Origin: Bubalus kerabau
Taxonomy: Eukaryota > Chordata > Mammalia > Artiodactyla > Bovidae
Reading direction: 5' to 3'
Assembly (NCBI RefSeq): GCF_029407905.1
Contig: NC_073629.1
Coordinates: 52,436,801-52,500,800, forward strand
Length of the DNA: 64,000 nucleotides
Position numbers and translations under genes: made by a program. The notes under the pieces are model-generated. The model was not told the origin of the DNA and made no database searches. It worked only from the letters and a program-made list of their open reading frames with translations. Each line of letters begins with the position of its first letter. The first letter of the stretch is position 1. This document shows, one piece after another, positions 32,004-43,456 of this stretch.

Positions 32004-32318
32004 AATACATAGTAGCTTGAATGATCTTTTAAAAACTTAAGTCCAGTCACAAAATTCACCAGCTCAGCTTGCCACAGTGGCTTCCCATTACATTTAGAGT
32101 AAAATCCCCAATCCCCAGCATAACTCTCATGCTCTCCCCTCTGCTCTCACCATTTTCACAATACTGTAGTTGTTGATCCAGATGTCTTTCAAAAGTGCAG
32201 AGCATGTTCCTTCCTCTTATCCTTTGCTTGGAGCACTTCTCCTGTTGACTCACTGGACTTGTTCCTTTCTTTCCTCCAGTCTCTGCCCAGCCATGACCTC
32301 TACAGAGAGATCTTCATC

Positions 32319-35250
32319 AGTTCAGTTCACTTCAGTCGCTCAGTCATGTCTAACTCTGTGACCCCATGGACTGCAGCATGCCAGGCTTCCCTGTCCATCA
32401 CCAACTCCCGGAGCTTACTCAAACTCATGTCCATTAAGTCGGTGATGCCATCCAACCATCTCATCCTCTGTCATCCCCTTCTCCTCCTCTGTCATCCCCT
32501 TCTCCTCCTGTGTTCAGTCATTCCCAGCATTAGGGTCTTTTCCAATGAATCAGTTCTTTCATCTGGTGGCCAAAGTATTGGAGTTTCAGCTTCAGCATCA
32601 GTCCTTCCAATGAATATTCAGGACTGATTTCCTTTAGGATGGACTGGTTGGATCTCCTTACAGTCCAAGGGACTCTCAAGAGTCTTCTTCCAACACCACA
32701 GTTCAAAAGCATCAATTCTTGGGCACTCAGCTTTTTTTATAGTCCAACTCTCACATCCATACATGACTGTTGGAAAAACCAAAGCTTTGACTAGACAGAC
32801 CTTTGTTGGCAAAGTAATATCTCTGCTTTTTAATATGCTATCTAGATTGGTCATAACTTTTCTTCCAAGGAGCAAGCATCTTTTAATGTCATGGCTGCAA
32901 TCACCATCTGCAGTGATTTTGGAGCCCCCCAAAATAAAGTCTGTCACTGTTTCCATTGTTTCCCCATCTATTTGCCATGAGTGATGGGACCAGATGCCAT
33001 GATCTTAGTTTTCTGAATGTTGAGTTTTAAGCCAACTTTTTCACTCAGCTCTTTCACTTTCATCAAGAGGCGCTTTAGTTCTTCTTCACTTTCTCCCATA
33101 AGGGTGGTGTCTTGCATATCTGAGGTTATTGATATTTCTCCCAGCAGTCTTGATTCCAGCTTGTGCTTCATCCAGTCCAGCATTTCTCATGATGTACTCA
33201 TAATATGAGTTAAATAAACAGGGTGACAATATACAGCCTTGATGTATTCTTTTCCCGATTTGGAACCAGTCTGTTGTTCCATGTCCAGTTCTAATTGTTA
33301 CTTCTTGACCTACATACAGATTTCTCAGGAGGCAACTCAGGTAATCTGGTATCCCCATCTCTTGAAGAATTTTCCACAAGTTTTTGTGATCTAACAGTCA
33401 AAGGCTTTGGCATAGTCAAATAAAGCAGAAATAGATGTTTTTCTGGAACTCTCTTGCTTTTTGATTATGGATGTTGTGGATGTTGATGGATGTTGACAAT
33501 TTGATCTCTGGTTCCTTTGCCTTTTCTAAATCCAGCTTGAACATCTGGAAGTTCTTGGTTCAGGTACTTTTGAAGCCTGGCTTGGAGAATTTTGAGCATT
33601 ACTTTGCTAGCATATGAGATGAGTGCAATAGTGTGGTAGTTTGAGCATTCTTTGGCATTGCCTTTCTTTGGGATTGGAATCAAAACTGCCCTTTTCCAGT
33701 CCTGTGGCCACTGCTGAGTTTTCCAAATTTGCTGGCATATTGAGTGCAGCACTTTCACAGCATCGTCTTTTAGGATTTGAAATAGCTCAACTGGAATTCC
33801 ATCACCTCCACTAGCTTTGTTCATAGTGATGCTTCCTAATAGGACCCACTTGACTTTGCATTCCAGGATGTCTGGTTCTAGGTGAATGATCACACCATCG
33901 TGATTATCTGGGTCATGAAGATCTTTTTTGTATAGTTCTGTGTATTCTTGCCATCTCATCTTCTGCTTCTGTTAGGTCCATACCATTTCTATGCTTTATT
34001 GAGCCCATCCTTGCATGAAATGTTCCGCTGGTATCTCTAGTTTTCTTGAAGATATCTCTAGTCTTTCCCATTCTATTGTTTTCCTCTATTTCTTTGCACT
34101 GATCACTGAGGAAGGCTTTCTTATTGCTCCTTGCTATTCTTTGGAACTCTGCATTCAGATGGGTGTATCTTTCCTTTTCTCCTTTGCCTTTCACTTCTGT
34201 TTGTTTTACAGCTATTTTGTAAGGCCTCCTCAGACAACCATTTTGCCTTTTTGCACTTCTTTTTCTTAGGGATGGTCTTGATCCCTGTCTCCTGTACAAT
34301 GTCACGAACCTCCATCCATAGTTCATCAGGCACTCTATCAGATCTAGTCCCTTAAATCTATTTCTCACTTCCACTGTATAATCATTAGGGATTTGGTTTA
34401 GGTCATAGCTGAATGGTCTAGTGGTTTTCCTTACTTTCTTCAATTTAAGTCTGAATTTGGGAATAAGGAGTCCATGATCTGAGTCACAGTCAGCTCCTGG
34501 TCTTGTTTTTGCTGACTGTATAGAGCTTCTTCATCTGTGGCTGCAAAGAACATAATCAGTCTGATTTTGGTATTGATCATCTGGTAATGTCCATGTGTAG
34601 AGTCTTCTCTTGTGTTGTTGGAAGAAGGTGTTTGCTATGACCAGTGCATTCTCTTGGCGAAACTCTACTAGCCTTTGCCCTGCTTCATTTTGTACTCCAG
34701 GGCCAAATTTGCTTGTTACTCCAGGTATTTCTTGACTTCCTACTTTTGCATTCCAGTCCCCTATAATGAAAAGGACATCTTTTTTGGGTGTTAGTTCTAG
34801 ATGGTCTTGTAGGTCTTCTTAGAACCATTCAACTTCAATTTCTTTAGCATTACTTGTTGGGGCATAGACTTGGATTACCGTGATATTGAATGATTTGCCT
34901 TGGAAATGAACAGAGATCATTCTGTTGTTTCTGAGATTGCATCCAAGTACTGCATTTCAGACTCTTTTGTTGCGTATGATGTCTACTCCATTTCTTCTAG
35001 GGGATTCTTGCCCACAGTAGTAGGTATAATGGTCATCTGAGTTAAATTCACCCATTGCAGTCCATTTTAGCTCGATTTCTAAAATGTTGATGTTTACTCT
35101 TGCCATCTCCTGTTTGACCACTTCCACTTTGCCTTGATTCATGGACCTAACATTCCAGGTTCCTATGCAGTATTGCTCTTTACAGCATCGGACTTTACTT
35201 GTATCACCAGTCACATCCACAACTGGATCTTCATAGACCACCCATTTAAA
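32319..35250 (-). mobile_element. BovB (RTE) LINE, nearly full length, inactive
   Basis: At about 2.9 kb this approaches the usual BovB length of roughly 3.2 kb. The 3' tail is at the left (CTTCAGTCGCTCAGTCATGT) and the endonuclease region is at the right. The coding content is described in the pseudogene entry. Near 32455-32511 a block of about 25 bp (CATCCCCTTCTCCTCCT plus flank) is duplicated in tandem. Confidence 0.95.
32618..35241 (-). pseudogene. Broken BovB endonuclease/reverse transcriptase
   Basis: Read from right to left: an endonuclease N-terminal piece (YCIGTWNVRSMNQGKVEVVK, 35241-34957), then an interrupted linker, a middle piece (34443-33913), and an RT piece with LIPIPKKGNAKECSNYHTIA and VQAGFRKGKGTRDQIVNI (33959-33465). 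Next comes HQGCILSPCLFN (33379-33086), then the C-terminal region (33183-32968 and 32956-32618). Successive pieces change frame. A stop (33391-33393) directly follows the catalytic motif A remnant KAFDC, and the motif C region is frameshifted at about 33106-33112. The product would not be functional. This LINE family uses the encoded protein for target-primed retrotransposition. Confidence 0.92.
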
Positions 35251-35349
35251 ATATCCATACCCCTTACCCCTACTATCTCCAAACCCATTTTTACTCTTTA
35301 AAAATAACTCATATCACCACCTATTTATATTTAAACATGTTTATTGTCT

Positions 35350-36110
35350 GTCACCACCCTTATGGCAGAAAGTGAGGAAGAATTAAAGAGCCTCTTGATG
35401 AAAGTGAAAGAGGAGAGTCAAAAAGTTGGCTTAAAGCTCAATATTCAGAAAACTAAGATCATGGCATCTGGTCCCATCACTTCATGGCAAATAGATGGGG
35501 AAACAGTGAAAACAGTGGCTGACTTTATTTTTTGGGGCTCCAAAATCACTGCAGATGGTGATTGCAGCCATGAAATTAAAAGACACTTACTCCTTGGAAG
35601 GCAAGTTATGACCAACCTAGACAGCATATTAAAAAGCAGAGACATTTGTCAACAAAGGTCTGTCTAGTCAAGGCTATGGTTTTTCCAGTAGTCATTTATG
35701 GATGTGAGAGTAGGACTATAAAGAAAGCTGAGCACTGAAGAATTGATGCTTTTGAGCTGTGCTGTTGGAGAAGACTCTTGAGAGTTCCTTGGACTACAAG
35801 GAGATCCAACCAGTCCATTCTAAAGGAGATTGGTCCTGGGTGTTCATTGGAAGGAGTGATGTTGAAGCTGAAACTCCAGTACTTTGGCCACCTGATGCGA
35901 AGAGCTGACTCATTTGAAAAGACCCTGATGCTGGGAAAGATTGAGGGCAGGAGGGGAAGGGGATGACAGAGGATGAGATGGTTGCATGGCATCACCGACT
36001 CAATGTATATGGGTTTGGGTGAACTCCAGGAGTTGGTGATGGACAGGGAGTTCTAGCGTGCTGTGGTTCACGGGGTCGCAAAGAGTTGCACACGACTGAG
36101 CGACTGAACT
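35350..36110 (+). mobile_element. BovB LINE, 5'-truncated 3' end, opposite to its neighbour
   Basis: Starts in the region after motif C (MAESEEELKSLLMKVKEESQ at about 35362-35421), runs through the C-terminus with stops, and ends with GACTGAGCGACTGAACTTA. Its 5' end faces the 5' end of the BovB at 32319-35250, so the two share about 760 bp as an inverted repeat. Confidence 0.94.
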
Positions 36111-36149
36111 TACTAACTTCCATTAGAATATCCATGAGGTGTTTTACTT

Positions 36150-36232
36150 TTTGCAGTATCTTCAGTAATTAGAACATATCTAGCACGTAGTAAGCATTCA
36201 GTAAATATACGTGAGATAAATGCTTGAATGAA
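36150..36232 (+). repeat. L2 or MIR 3'-end relic
   Basis: CATATCTAGCACGTAGTAAG, CATTCAGTAAATATACGTGA and TGAATGAAC resemble the common 3' tail of L2. Confidence 0.55.
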
Positions 36233-36361
36233 CAAGTGCATATGATGATTGTAACCACTTAGATTTATTAAATGGACTGAGGTGAAATTTTTTATTTAGA
36301 AATTTCTTATATTTTCTCTACAGTCTGGTTATTGGCATATATGGTTCAATCATAAAGTAAG

Positions 36362-36362
<1 letters not shown>

Positions 36363-36400
<38 letters not shown>
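36363..36400. repeat. (GT)n microsatellite
   Basis: About 18 GT units directly before a CHR-2 SINE, perhaps grown from its tail. Confidence 0.95.
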
Positions 36401-36402
<2 letters not shown>

Positions 36403-36512
36403 GGGGGCTGTACCACAGCTTGTGGAATCTTAGTTCCCAGACTAGGGATTGAACTCAGGCCACCACAGTGAAAGCACCAAGTCATAACCACTGGACTGTC
36501 AGGAAACTCCTT
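36403..36512 (-). mobile_element. CHR-2-type tRNA SINE
   Basis: Reverse orientation: CAGCTTGTGGAATCTTAGTT, GACTAGGGATTGAACTCAGG, AAGTCATAACCACTGGACTG and TCAGGAAACTCC. Confidence 0.85.
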
Positions 36513-37180
36513 CAAGTGATGTTTCTTAATCCAGGTTTCAAGGTGTAAAACATAGATCACTGGATTGTACACCTTAATGATCATTTCTTCATTTATCAAG
36601 CTTTTATTTAAACTTGAGCAAATCTGTAAGCCCATGGGAATCAGTTTCTTCATTTGTCGATATGAAGAGGTTGGGAAGATTGAGATATAATATTTTCTTT
36701 CAGTGCTTTTTTTTTTTGAGTGTACATTGAGAGTTAAGTGCTTTTTTTTTTTTTTTGGTTTTGTTTTTTAAAATACCTTAGTGAAAAATACCAATTGAAA
36801 AGTAGAATAGAAAGTGGGTTTCTGGAATTGTTAAAACTAGAAAATATCCTTAAAGAAACCCTCAGTGTGCAGTGAGTTAGGAACCAACTAATAACTGAAA
36901 TGTAAACGAATAATATTTGATGTCTTCTTATGTGTGTGTGTTTTAAACCTGGATTAAGAAGGATTTCCAGATCCGGGAGGCAAATCTGGCCTCCAAATGC
37001 TTGGGATAATGCTTTTCAGTTTCACTGCTTAGGTCTTACTGCCTCGCACTGTAGAAATTTCTTGATTTTCCAAACAGTTCACTGTTTCATCAGGACAGAG
37101 TACACACGAAGAATCTTTCTGCCTCCCTCTTTATTTATTGAAAAACAGAAGATTAGAGGAACTAATCATTTCAGTTTACT
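36513..37180. other. Intron block without recognised interspersed repeats
   Basis: Poly-T runs at 36709-36717 and 36742-36755. No exon recognised. An open frame starting at 36930 runs to 37388 but has no family resemblance. Confidence 0.4.
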
Positions 37181-37450
37181 TGAGCGAAGGCCCCTCCCTC
37201 CCCACGTAATTAGAACCAGCAACTGGACAGCCTCGGCTGCAAGCCTTCTGGACTGTGCCCCCAGCGCAGAGCATTGTGGGAGTGACGAAGGCAGCAGTCC
37301 GCGCACCGCTGCGCAGACCCTCTCAAAGAACAACACCTGTGAACTGAAGGGACAGAGACGTCGAAACTATTGCCCCAAACACCCATGATCGAAACATAAC
37401 CAGATAGATTTAATCAACTGCAGCTGGGCCGAGGTAAACATAGAAGTGCT
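37181..37450. promoter_or_regulatory. Small CpG cluster with promoter-like motifs
   Basis: By eye there are about twelve CpG dinucleotides in 270 bp, against very few in neighbouring intron. Motifs include CACGTAATTAG, GCATTGTGGGAGTGACG (partly like the ZNF143-type element), two GCGCA words eleven bases apart (NRF1-like halves) and GACGTC (CRE-like). It is too short for a classic CpG island. It could be an enhancer, a minor alternative promoter of TGFBR3, or nothing. Confidence 0.3.
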
Positions 37451-38312
37451 AAGGAATCAGGCGTGTTGGAAGGGACTGGGCCGGGGGAGGCGCCTTGCCG
37501 GAGTAATTGGAGCCAGGTGTGCTAGCCTGGCAATGCTACTTGGAGGTGAGAATTTGGAGAGGTTATGGGATGTGGTTTGGCTGAGGGCTGGAGGCAAAAT
37601 TTTCCAAGACTGGGGGCGGAGGCTGGTAAATAAAACACAGCCGAATTGAGGAGTATGAAATACGTTAGGACAGCAAGTACCTTGGCAACTGTGAGAGCTT
37701 GCGTCTGATGGCCCTGCCTGTTGGTGCTTACCATGGGAGAATGAGTGCTCATCTGTGTTGATGCAGGTCTTCAGAGCCAGATGGATTGAGGCTATCTTCA
37801 AGGCAGGAAGGGGCAAGTTAGGTAGACCTCTCAAGATAAATGTTTGTCCCCAAACTTCCCAGCCACAGATTGGGAGAAACCTGTGGCTTTACCTCATCCA
37901 GTGACTTCAGCTGCCTTGGAAGAAGTTCATGGCTTTAGCACTTCCTGTATTCCTGTTTCTCTGGAAAGCATACTCCAGGATGGAAAGGCAGGTGATAGAG
38001 TTTCAGAAATTTCCCATGGTTCAGAAATTTGGGGTCTCCTTAGAGCAGATGTAGTGTTGGGGTCAGGCATGGAATGAATATGGCATTCTCAGGACTGTTT
38101 TTTGTTGGATTCTGAACAAAATACCCCCAAATTGCAATGAAGTGTGGAGAGCAAGACTTGAGCCTGCCCCCTCGACCCTTTTCTGAACAGGAGTAACTGG
38201 TGAAGATGACCAATCACATTTGTGCTGTATCTTTCCCACCTGGTTTCTGATGAGACCTGAGTCCCAGAGGTTGAGGGGAAAGCTGGGAAATAGCAGAAAA
38301 GCCACTAATTCT
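37451..38312. other. Intron block without recognised features
   Basis: Moderate GC, no diagnostic repeat. The open frames on both strands show no recognisable protein. Confidence 0.4.
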
Positions 38313-38405
38313 TTATTGGGAAGCCTGGAGAATTCCATGGACAGAGGAGCCTGGCAGGCTACAGTCCATAGGGTTGCAAAGAGTCAGACATGACTGAGTG
38401 ACTTT
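38313..38405 (+). mobile_element. Bov-A/Bov-tA 3' fragment
   Basis: Only the last 90 bp remain: GGAGAATTCCATGGACAGAG, GCAGGCTACAGTCCATAGGG and CAGACATGACTGAGTGACTT. Confidence 0.88.
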
Positions 38406-38589
38406 CACATCATCAAGGATTGTGTTTGCAGCTGTAATCAGTTTGTCATCCTGCTTCAAAATCCAGGGACCTATCGGCAGGAGGTAATGGTACCACATTG
38501 ATTGGAGCCACAGTTAAACAAGCAGGTAAACTGCTTTCTGGGAGTATGAAGAAAGGCAGCATTCTGGTCAGCCTCATCAATGCCCCTGC

Positions 38590-38705
38590 AAGTGGCATAA
38601 ACACTAGTTTACAGACATCAAAACTGAGGCTGAGAGAGGTTAAATATTCTCCCCCAAATCATGAGCTAGGAAGTGATTGGTAGAGCCCAAGCTTGAATCT
38701 GCAGC
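38590..38705 (-). repeat. MIR SINE relic
   Basis: AAACTGAGGCTGAGAGAGGTTAAA and GAGCCCAAGCTTGAATCTGC are reverse MIR blocks. Confidence 0.75.
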
Positions 38706-38784
38706 ATATATCTCCTATAGATGGGGTTGATGTACAGTTGAGTGGGTGTGGGCAAGGTGGACTTTCCCAAGGTTTTGACACTTG

Positions 38785-38910
38785 TTTGATCATTAAATCA
38801 CTATTTATTAAGCACCTGTTACTAGGCAGTCTTTGACGCCACTTGAGACTACCAAAGGTAGCAAAGATAGAGTGGATGGCAAATTCTCCCTCTCTTCCTG
38901 CTCCCATTTA
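38785..38910 (-). repeat. L2 LINE 3' relic
   Basis: TATTTATTAAGCACCTGTTACTAGG followed by GGTAGCAAAGATAGAGTGG fits the reversed L2 3' end. Confidence 0.6.
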
Positions 38911-39596
38911 GATGATCTCACCTCCTTGCTCTGCTTAACTGTGGGCTTAAGTATGGCTCCCGATATTGTTTGTTAACTTTAATCATATTGGAGATAAGTC
39001 TTTGAGCTTCAATAAAATAGCCACCTGGTAAGAATTACATGTGACTAGGTGGGTTGTCATCTATAGGTTAAGCACTCAGAAAGAGGGGCAGGTTGGGGCG
39101 TCCTATTACTCCCGATAGCTCTGTTCTATACAACTTTCTTTGCTGGATAATCTGTGCCAAAATATTACCAAATAGCTTGGAAACAGGTTAGAATTTTGCC
39201 CTTTAGGGGAGAAAAAAGACCATGGAGTTGAATTTGGAAGGGAATCTTGGAAAATATTTCAGTAAAACAATGTATCATTCACATGCTCAAAAATTTAGTA
39301 CTGCAGGGCTCCTGCTGGCAGAATCAGGTGAACTTTGAGATATATTATGACTTGATCTTGAATTCTTGCTTATCTGAAGTAGGCCGAAAGTTGGTTATTT
39401 TTGTTTTCTTGGCCATGGCCTTTTATCAGAAATGCCTATCAGATATGGTTTAGATAGATGCCAAAAGGCTTTCTGGTAACTTTTCTATATCCACAGCTAC
39501 CTTTTTTCCCTTCAATTTTACAAAAACATAAATGCAAAGATTTCCCAGCACCATGTTGTGAAGTCGCCCCATATGTTGGTTCATCTTTCCTTTGTC

Positions 39597-40020
39597 TTTC
39601 ATACATTCATTCATTTATTCGTTCTGAAAAGGTGTGAGTGTTCACCATGTACGGGCATTTTCCTCGGATTGGGGATATAGTGGCGAAGAAGGCAGAGTTT
39701 CAGCCTTTGTAATGCTTGTGTTGTTTTGAACATGAGGTATTCAAGTACTTGAAGGAATGGTCATTAGGGTGGATAGGAAAAGCTTCCTTGAGGAGGTACA
39801 CTTCAACAGACATACTAATGATGAAAAGGAGTGAACCATGCATGGATCCATGGGAAGAATATGCCAGATACAAGATCTGCTTATGTCAAGGCCCGGAGCT
39901 TGGAAGTGACTTGTGGAGGTGAATGAGAAGGCTAGCATGGCTGGAATCTAGTGAGCAAGGAGGAAAGCATAAGAGATGGGATTAGCTAGTCAAGGGTCAG
40001 ATCATATGATGCTTTGCAGG
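39597..40020 (-). repeat. L2 LINE relic, long
   Basis: CATTCATTCATTTATTCGTTC, GTGTTCACCATGTACGGGCA and GGGATATAGTGGCGAAGAAG, then AAAAGCTTCCTTGAGGAGG and GGTCAGATCATATGATGCTTTG, follow a reversed L2 3' region. Confidence 0.68.
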
Positions 40021-40169
40021 GAGAGAAGTTGCTTCTTGGCATTCTTTATGTTTCTGTGTTCTTATCCAGTGGTTAAAGAGGTTGACCCTGAACTCTAAAG
40101 ATTCAGGGAGATCTTTTTCAGTATCAGAGAATTGGTTCTGTAAGGAGAGGCATGGAAAGTTCCACTAGC

Positions 40170-40300
40170 AGGATAAGTAAAAGCTGGATCACTGGTATGG
40201 ATATTTGGGTTCTAGCCCCAATGATGCCATAACCAGCTGTGGAACTGGGGCATGCCATCACCTCTTTGGGCTTCAATTTCCTCTGCAATAAATATTTCCT
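40170..40300 (+). repeat. MIR SINE relic
   Basis: TGGGTTCTAGCCCCAATGATG, AACCAGCTGTGGAACTGGGG and GGGCTTCAATTTCCTCTGCA follow the MIR order. Confidence 0.72.
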
Positions 40301-43300
40301 CTACAAAAAATAGACTGTGTCTAAAATCTCCTGTATCACTAAAGGTCAGCAATTTTATTGTGCACAAATTTCATTTTGTGTTTTATCCTCTTCTTTCAGG
40401 TTTTTATCACTGCTTACAGTAACCAAGCCCACTGGTTCTAATTTTACTCTTTTCCCTTTTCTTTTGCTTCTTGAACAGCCAGTGAAGTACTAGGGGAACA
40501 AAAAGGTGGCAGTAAAAAGGAAGAGTTGGGGGGAATGAGAGAACTTCATAACTTCACACCTTGGATCTAGAGCTGGTCATAGACACTGAATGAGTCAATT
40601 GTAGTGACTAAGACTTGTTCTCAGCCTATTGATTTATGGCTTAACCAAGAGCAACCATTGTCTTTATTAAGGGATATTATCCCATCAAAATAGTGGTTTT
40701 AGAACCTGACAGCATAATAAAGTTATTGTTGACTCTTGTTTTTAAATCGTATTTTGATTTACTAGAAAGATAGAAAATAGAAAAATCTTCCAGTCTTCCT
40801 GAAATTCAGTATAAATCACGCAGCTCTCTTATTCAAAAGTATATCTAAAAGAAATTAGCAAAACCAAATAAATTAACTTGTCCTAGAACTATTATCTTGT
40901 CAACACTATGTATTTTAAAAGACACTGTAAATCTTGATTTACCTTTAGGATTAGCCTTGAGTATATTATGATTTATTTTGTTTCTGTCAAGCATAAAAGA
41001 CTATAAGGCACACACTAACCTAGAGTTAAAAAGAAAAGAATAAGATTCTCTAAAGATGCTCTCATTGGTCTGAAAAGTTCAATAAATTCATTTTGGAGTA
41101 TTTTCAGTTCTTAAATAAAAATCTTCTGTTTTACTTTCTGTATTCACTTTGGCAAGTTTAAACTTTTGTCACTCTTTCCTTTTAATTGAGTGCACAAATC
41201 ACTTAGCGTGACCTGGAATTTGTGAGTTGATGACTCAGTCACATCAGCCCATTCTTTTTCATCAGCCACGTCTATTCCTAGGGCTCTGTCTTGAAGACTT
41301 ACTGATTCTACTGGTTGCTCAAAGAACTGTAGGCTTTGGCTTAGTCCCTTCACTTATGGGGAAATTGAATCCCAGAGAAAGATACTAAAGCAGAACTTTT
41401 TTTCTTTAAATGAGTGATATGTCCAGAATCTTATCCCAGGAAGAAGACAAGTTTGAGAAGCAACTGTGTTTGTGGTTTATAGTGAAAGTACCTTTTCCCT
41501 GTTTCTCAGGCAAGGATAATTAACTTCTCCACAAGGGCAGGCAATAAGTCATTTTCTGTAAAATCAGACAATTTTATCTTCATTCCAAAATTGCTGACCA
41601 ACTGTTTACTTGCTTTCTCTTTTGAAAAGAATACGATATGAGAAATTATGACCCAAATTTGTTTCAGGTGTTTACTGGAAACTTATTGTTAGGTCTTGTG
41701 AAGATTTAGGAGTTCATCTCAGGAAGACAATGGATAGAGAATGAAGACTTGTTTTCACTTTAGGAGTAAATGGTCTGGTTCATTTCTTACAGAGTAGAGA
41801 ACTAAGGGTGAGATTTAAAGATTCTTGCATAGAATATTATAAATAGGACTGAATTACGAGGCTCATGACTTTTTCCTTGTAAAAATGCTTGAGGCTTGTA
41901 ACTCATAGTAGTTGCCTAGTTTATTCATTGTTTATGGTTAAAATATATCCCAAACTCCACAAGTGTTTATTGAGGGCCTATAAGCTGGGGATAAAGCAAG
42001 GGAACAAACCCCTCAGGTCTAGGATACTTGGGGTTGAGGATTAAGATTTATTTTTCTCCCATTGCAAGATACTCCTTGATAATTCCTTAATAATGATACT
42101 GAATAAGATTTGGAATGGGATCCTGTACAAAGTGGGTTTTAAAAACATTTCTATTACTGATACATGTTCTGTTGGGCAAATAACTGAGGTAATTGAAGGG
42201 AGTTTAGTAAATTAATGTATTAATGTGATTAACTAAGTCACACTTGATATGCCAGAAGTTGACGTACCCACTATTTGTCAGGAGGCAAGCCATGGTCACA
42301 TTACACGCTCTTCTTTCAATTGCCTTCACCGATTAGTTAAGCTTGGCTTTCATGGCTCATTGAGATCTGGCCCCAGTCTACCTTTCCAACTTTATTTTTC
42401 TATATTCTTTTGTGTATTTCCTCATCTCTATCTGAATTAAATGCCCTCCAAGCCTACCCACACTACCTTCCCTGTCTTGACATTTCTCTCAAGGTTCTCC
42501 CTGCCCTCCTGCCCTATCCCCTTAGTTCCCTGTTCTGCTCTGTTCACTCTCAGGGCCTTCCACCAGAGCTCCCTTTCTGTTCCCCACAGACCCATTTACA
42601 TCTGAGCATCTTGCTCAAACCCCAGAACTTGTGCAAGTGGACCCGTTCTTCACAATAGATCCAGGGAGCTGCACTATGCTTGGGATGCATCTAGAGAAGA
42701 GGAATATGATGTGTGTGTACACATCCCATTGTTCTAATCAAATTTCTAAACGTTCTGTTCAGGGGAATTTGAATTAAGATTTCTCCCTACTAATAAGTAT
42801 TTTGTTTCATTAATTCATTATGTACCACCAATGTAGTTGAGATTCTGATAATTTCTTCCATAAATTTTTGCTCATGGGAATTGTATATTTTTCTTACCTA
42901 ACTTTTGAGGATGCTGTAGGGCTACTCAGGTACATCACTTTGAGTTCCTTAAAATAAAAATGTTCTGTGTATTAAAGCTGTAGTAAACATAGTTAATAAT
43001 TAACTTTGATCATGTTAATAAAAATCGAAGACTCTTATAAGTTTATGAAGAAATTTGTTTCTAAGTTCCTATACTTTATAGTTTCTGCTTCTATGTAGTA
43101 TAGATATAATATATACTATATTTTTATTCTTATATAGTTTCTTATTTGCTGTTTAAAGTATAGCATAAATTGATGGTAGTGGATCAGAGACCCTGGAACA
43201 GGTCATTTTCTTCATTAGTGTTAAATGAAGTTTAGAAAAATTTCCCTTAAATTTATCAGAATTAGTCCAGGAAAGGTCAGTATGAAATAAAGTCTATTTA

Positions 43301-43312
43301 AAATTTTATCAG
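40301..43312. other. AT-rich intron block, nothing recognised
   Basis: Three kilobases of AT-rich sequence with no SINE and no LINE that I can identify. A 69-codon minus-strand frame at 41144-41353 and a plus-strand frame at 42249-42440 have no recognised relatives. The block may include diverged old repeats. Confidence 0.4.
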
Positions 43313-43325
43313 AAAATCACCTTCT

Positions 43326-43443
43326 GGGACTTCCCTCGTGGTCCAGTGGTTAAAACTCTGTGCTTCCAATGCATGGGGCAAGGGTTCAATCCCTGGTGAG
43401 GGAATTAAGATCCCATATGCAGTGCAGTGTGGCCAAAATAAGA
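43326..43443 (+). mobile_element. CHR-2-type tRNA SINE with 13-bp target duplication
   Basis: Forward copy: GGGACTTCCCTCGTGGTCCA, GTGGTTAAAACTCTGTGCTT, GGGTTCAATCCCTGGTGAGG and GTGCAGTGTGGCC. The exact repeat AAAATCACCTTCT flanks it at 43313-43325 and 43444-43456. Confidence 0.94.
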
Positions 43444-43456
43444 AAAATCACCTTCT

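Noticed and set aside
36523..36960. 16-bp inverted match TTCTTAATCCAGGTTT at 36523-36538 and 36945-36960
   Set aside because: One match of this length is roughly expected by chance in 64 kb, so it carries no weight alone.
36930..37388. 152-codon plus-strand open frame overlapping the CpG cluster
   Set aside because: No recognisable domain, erratic composition typical of noncoding sequence, no credible splice or promoter context. Treated as chance.
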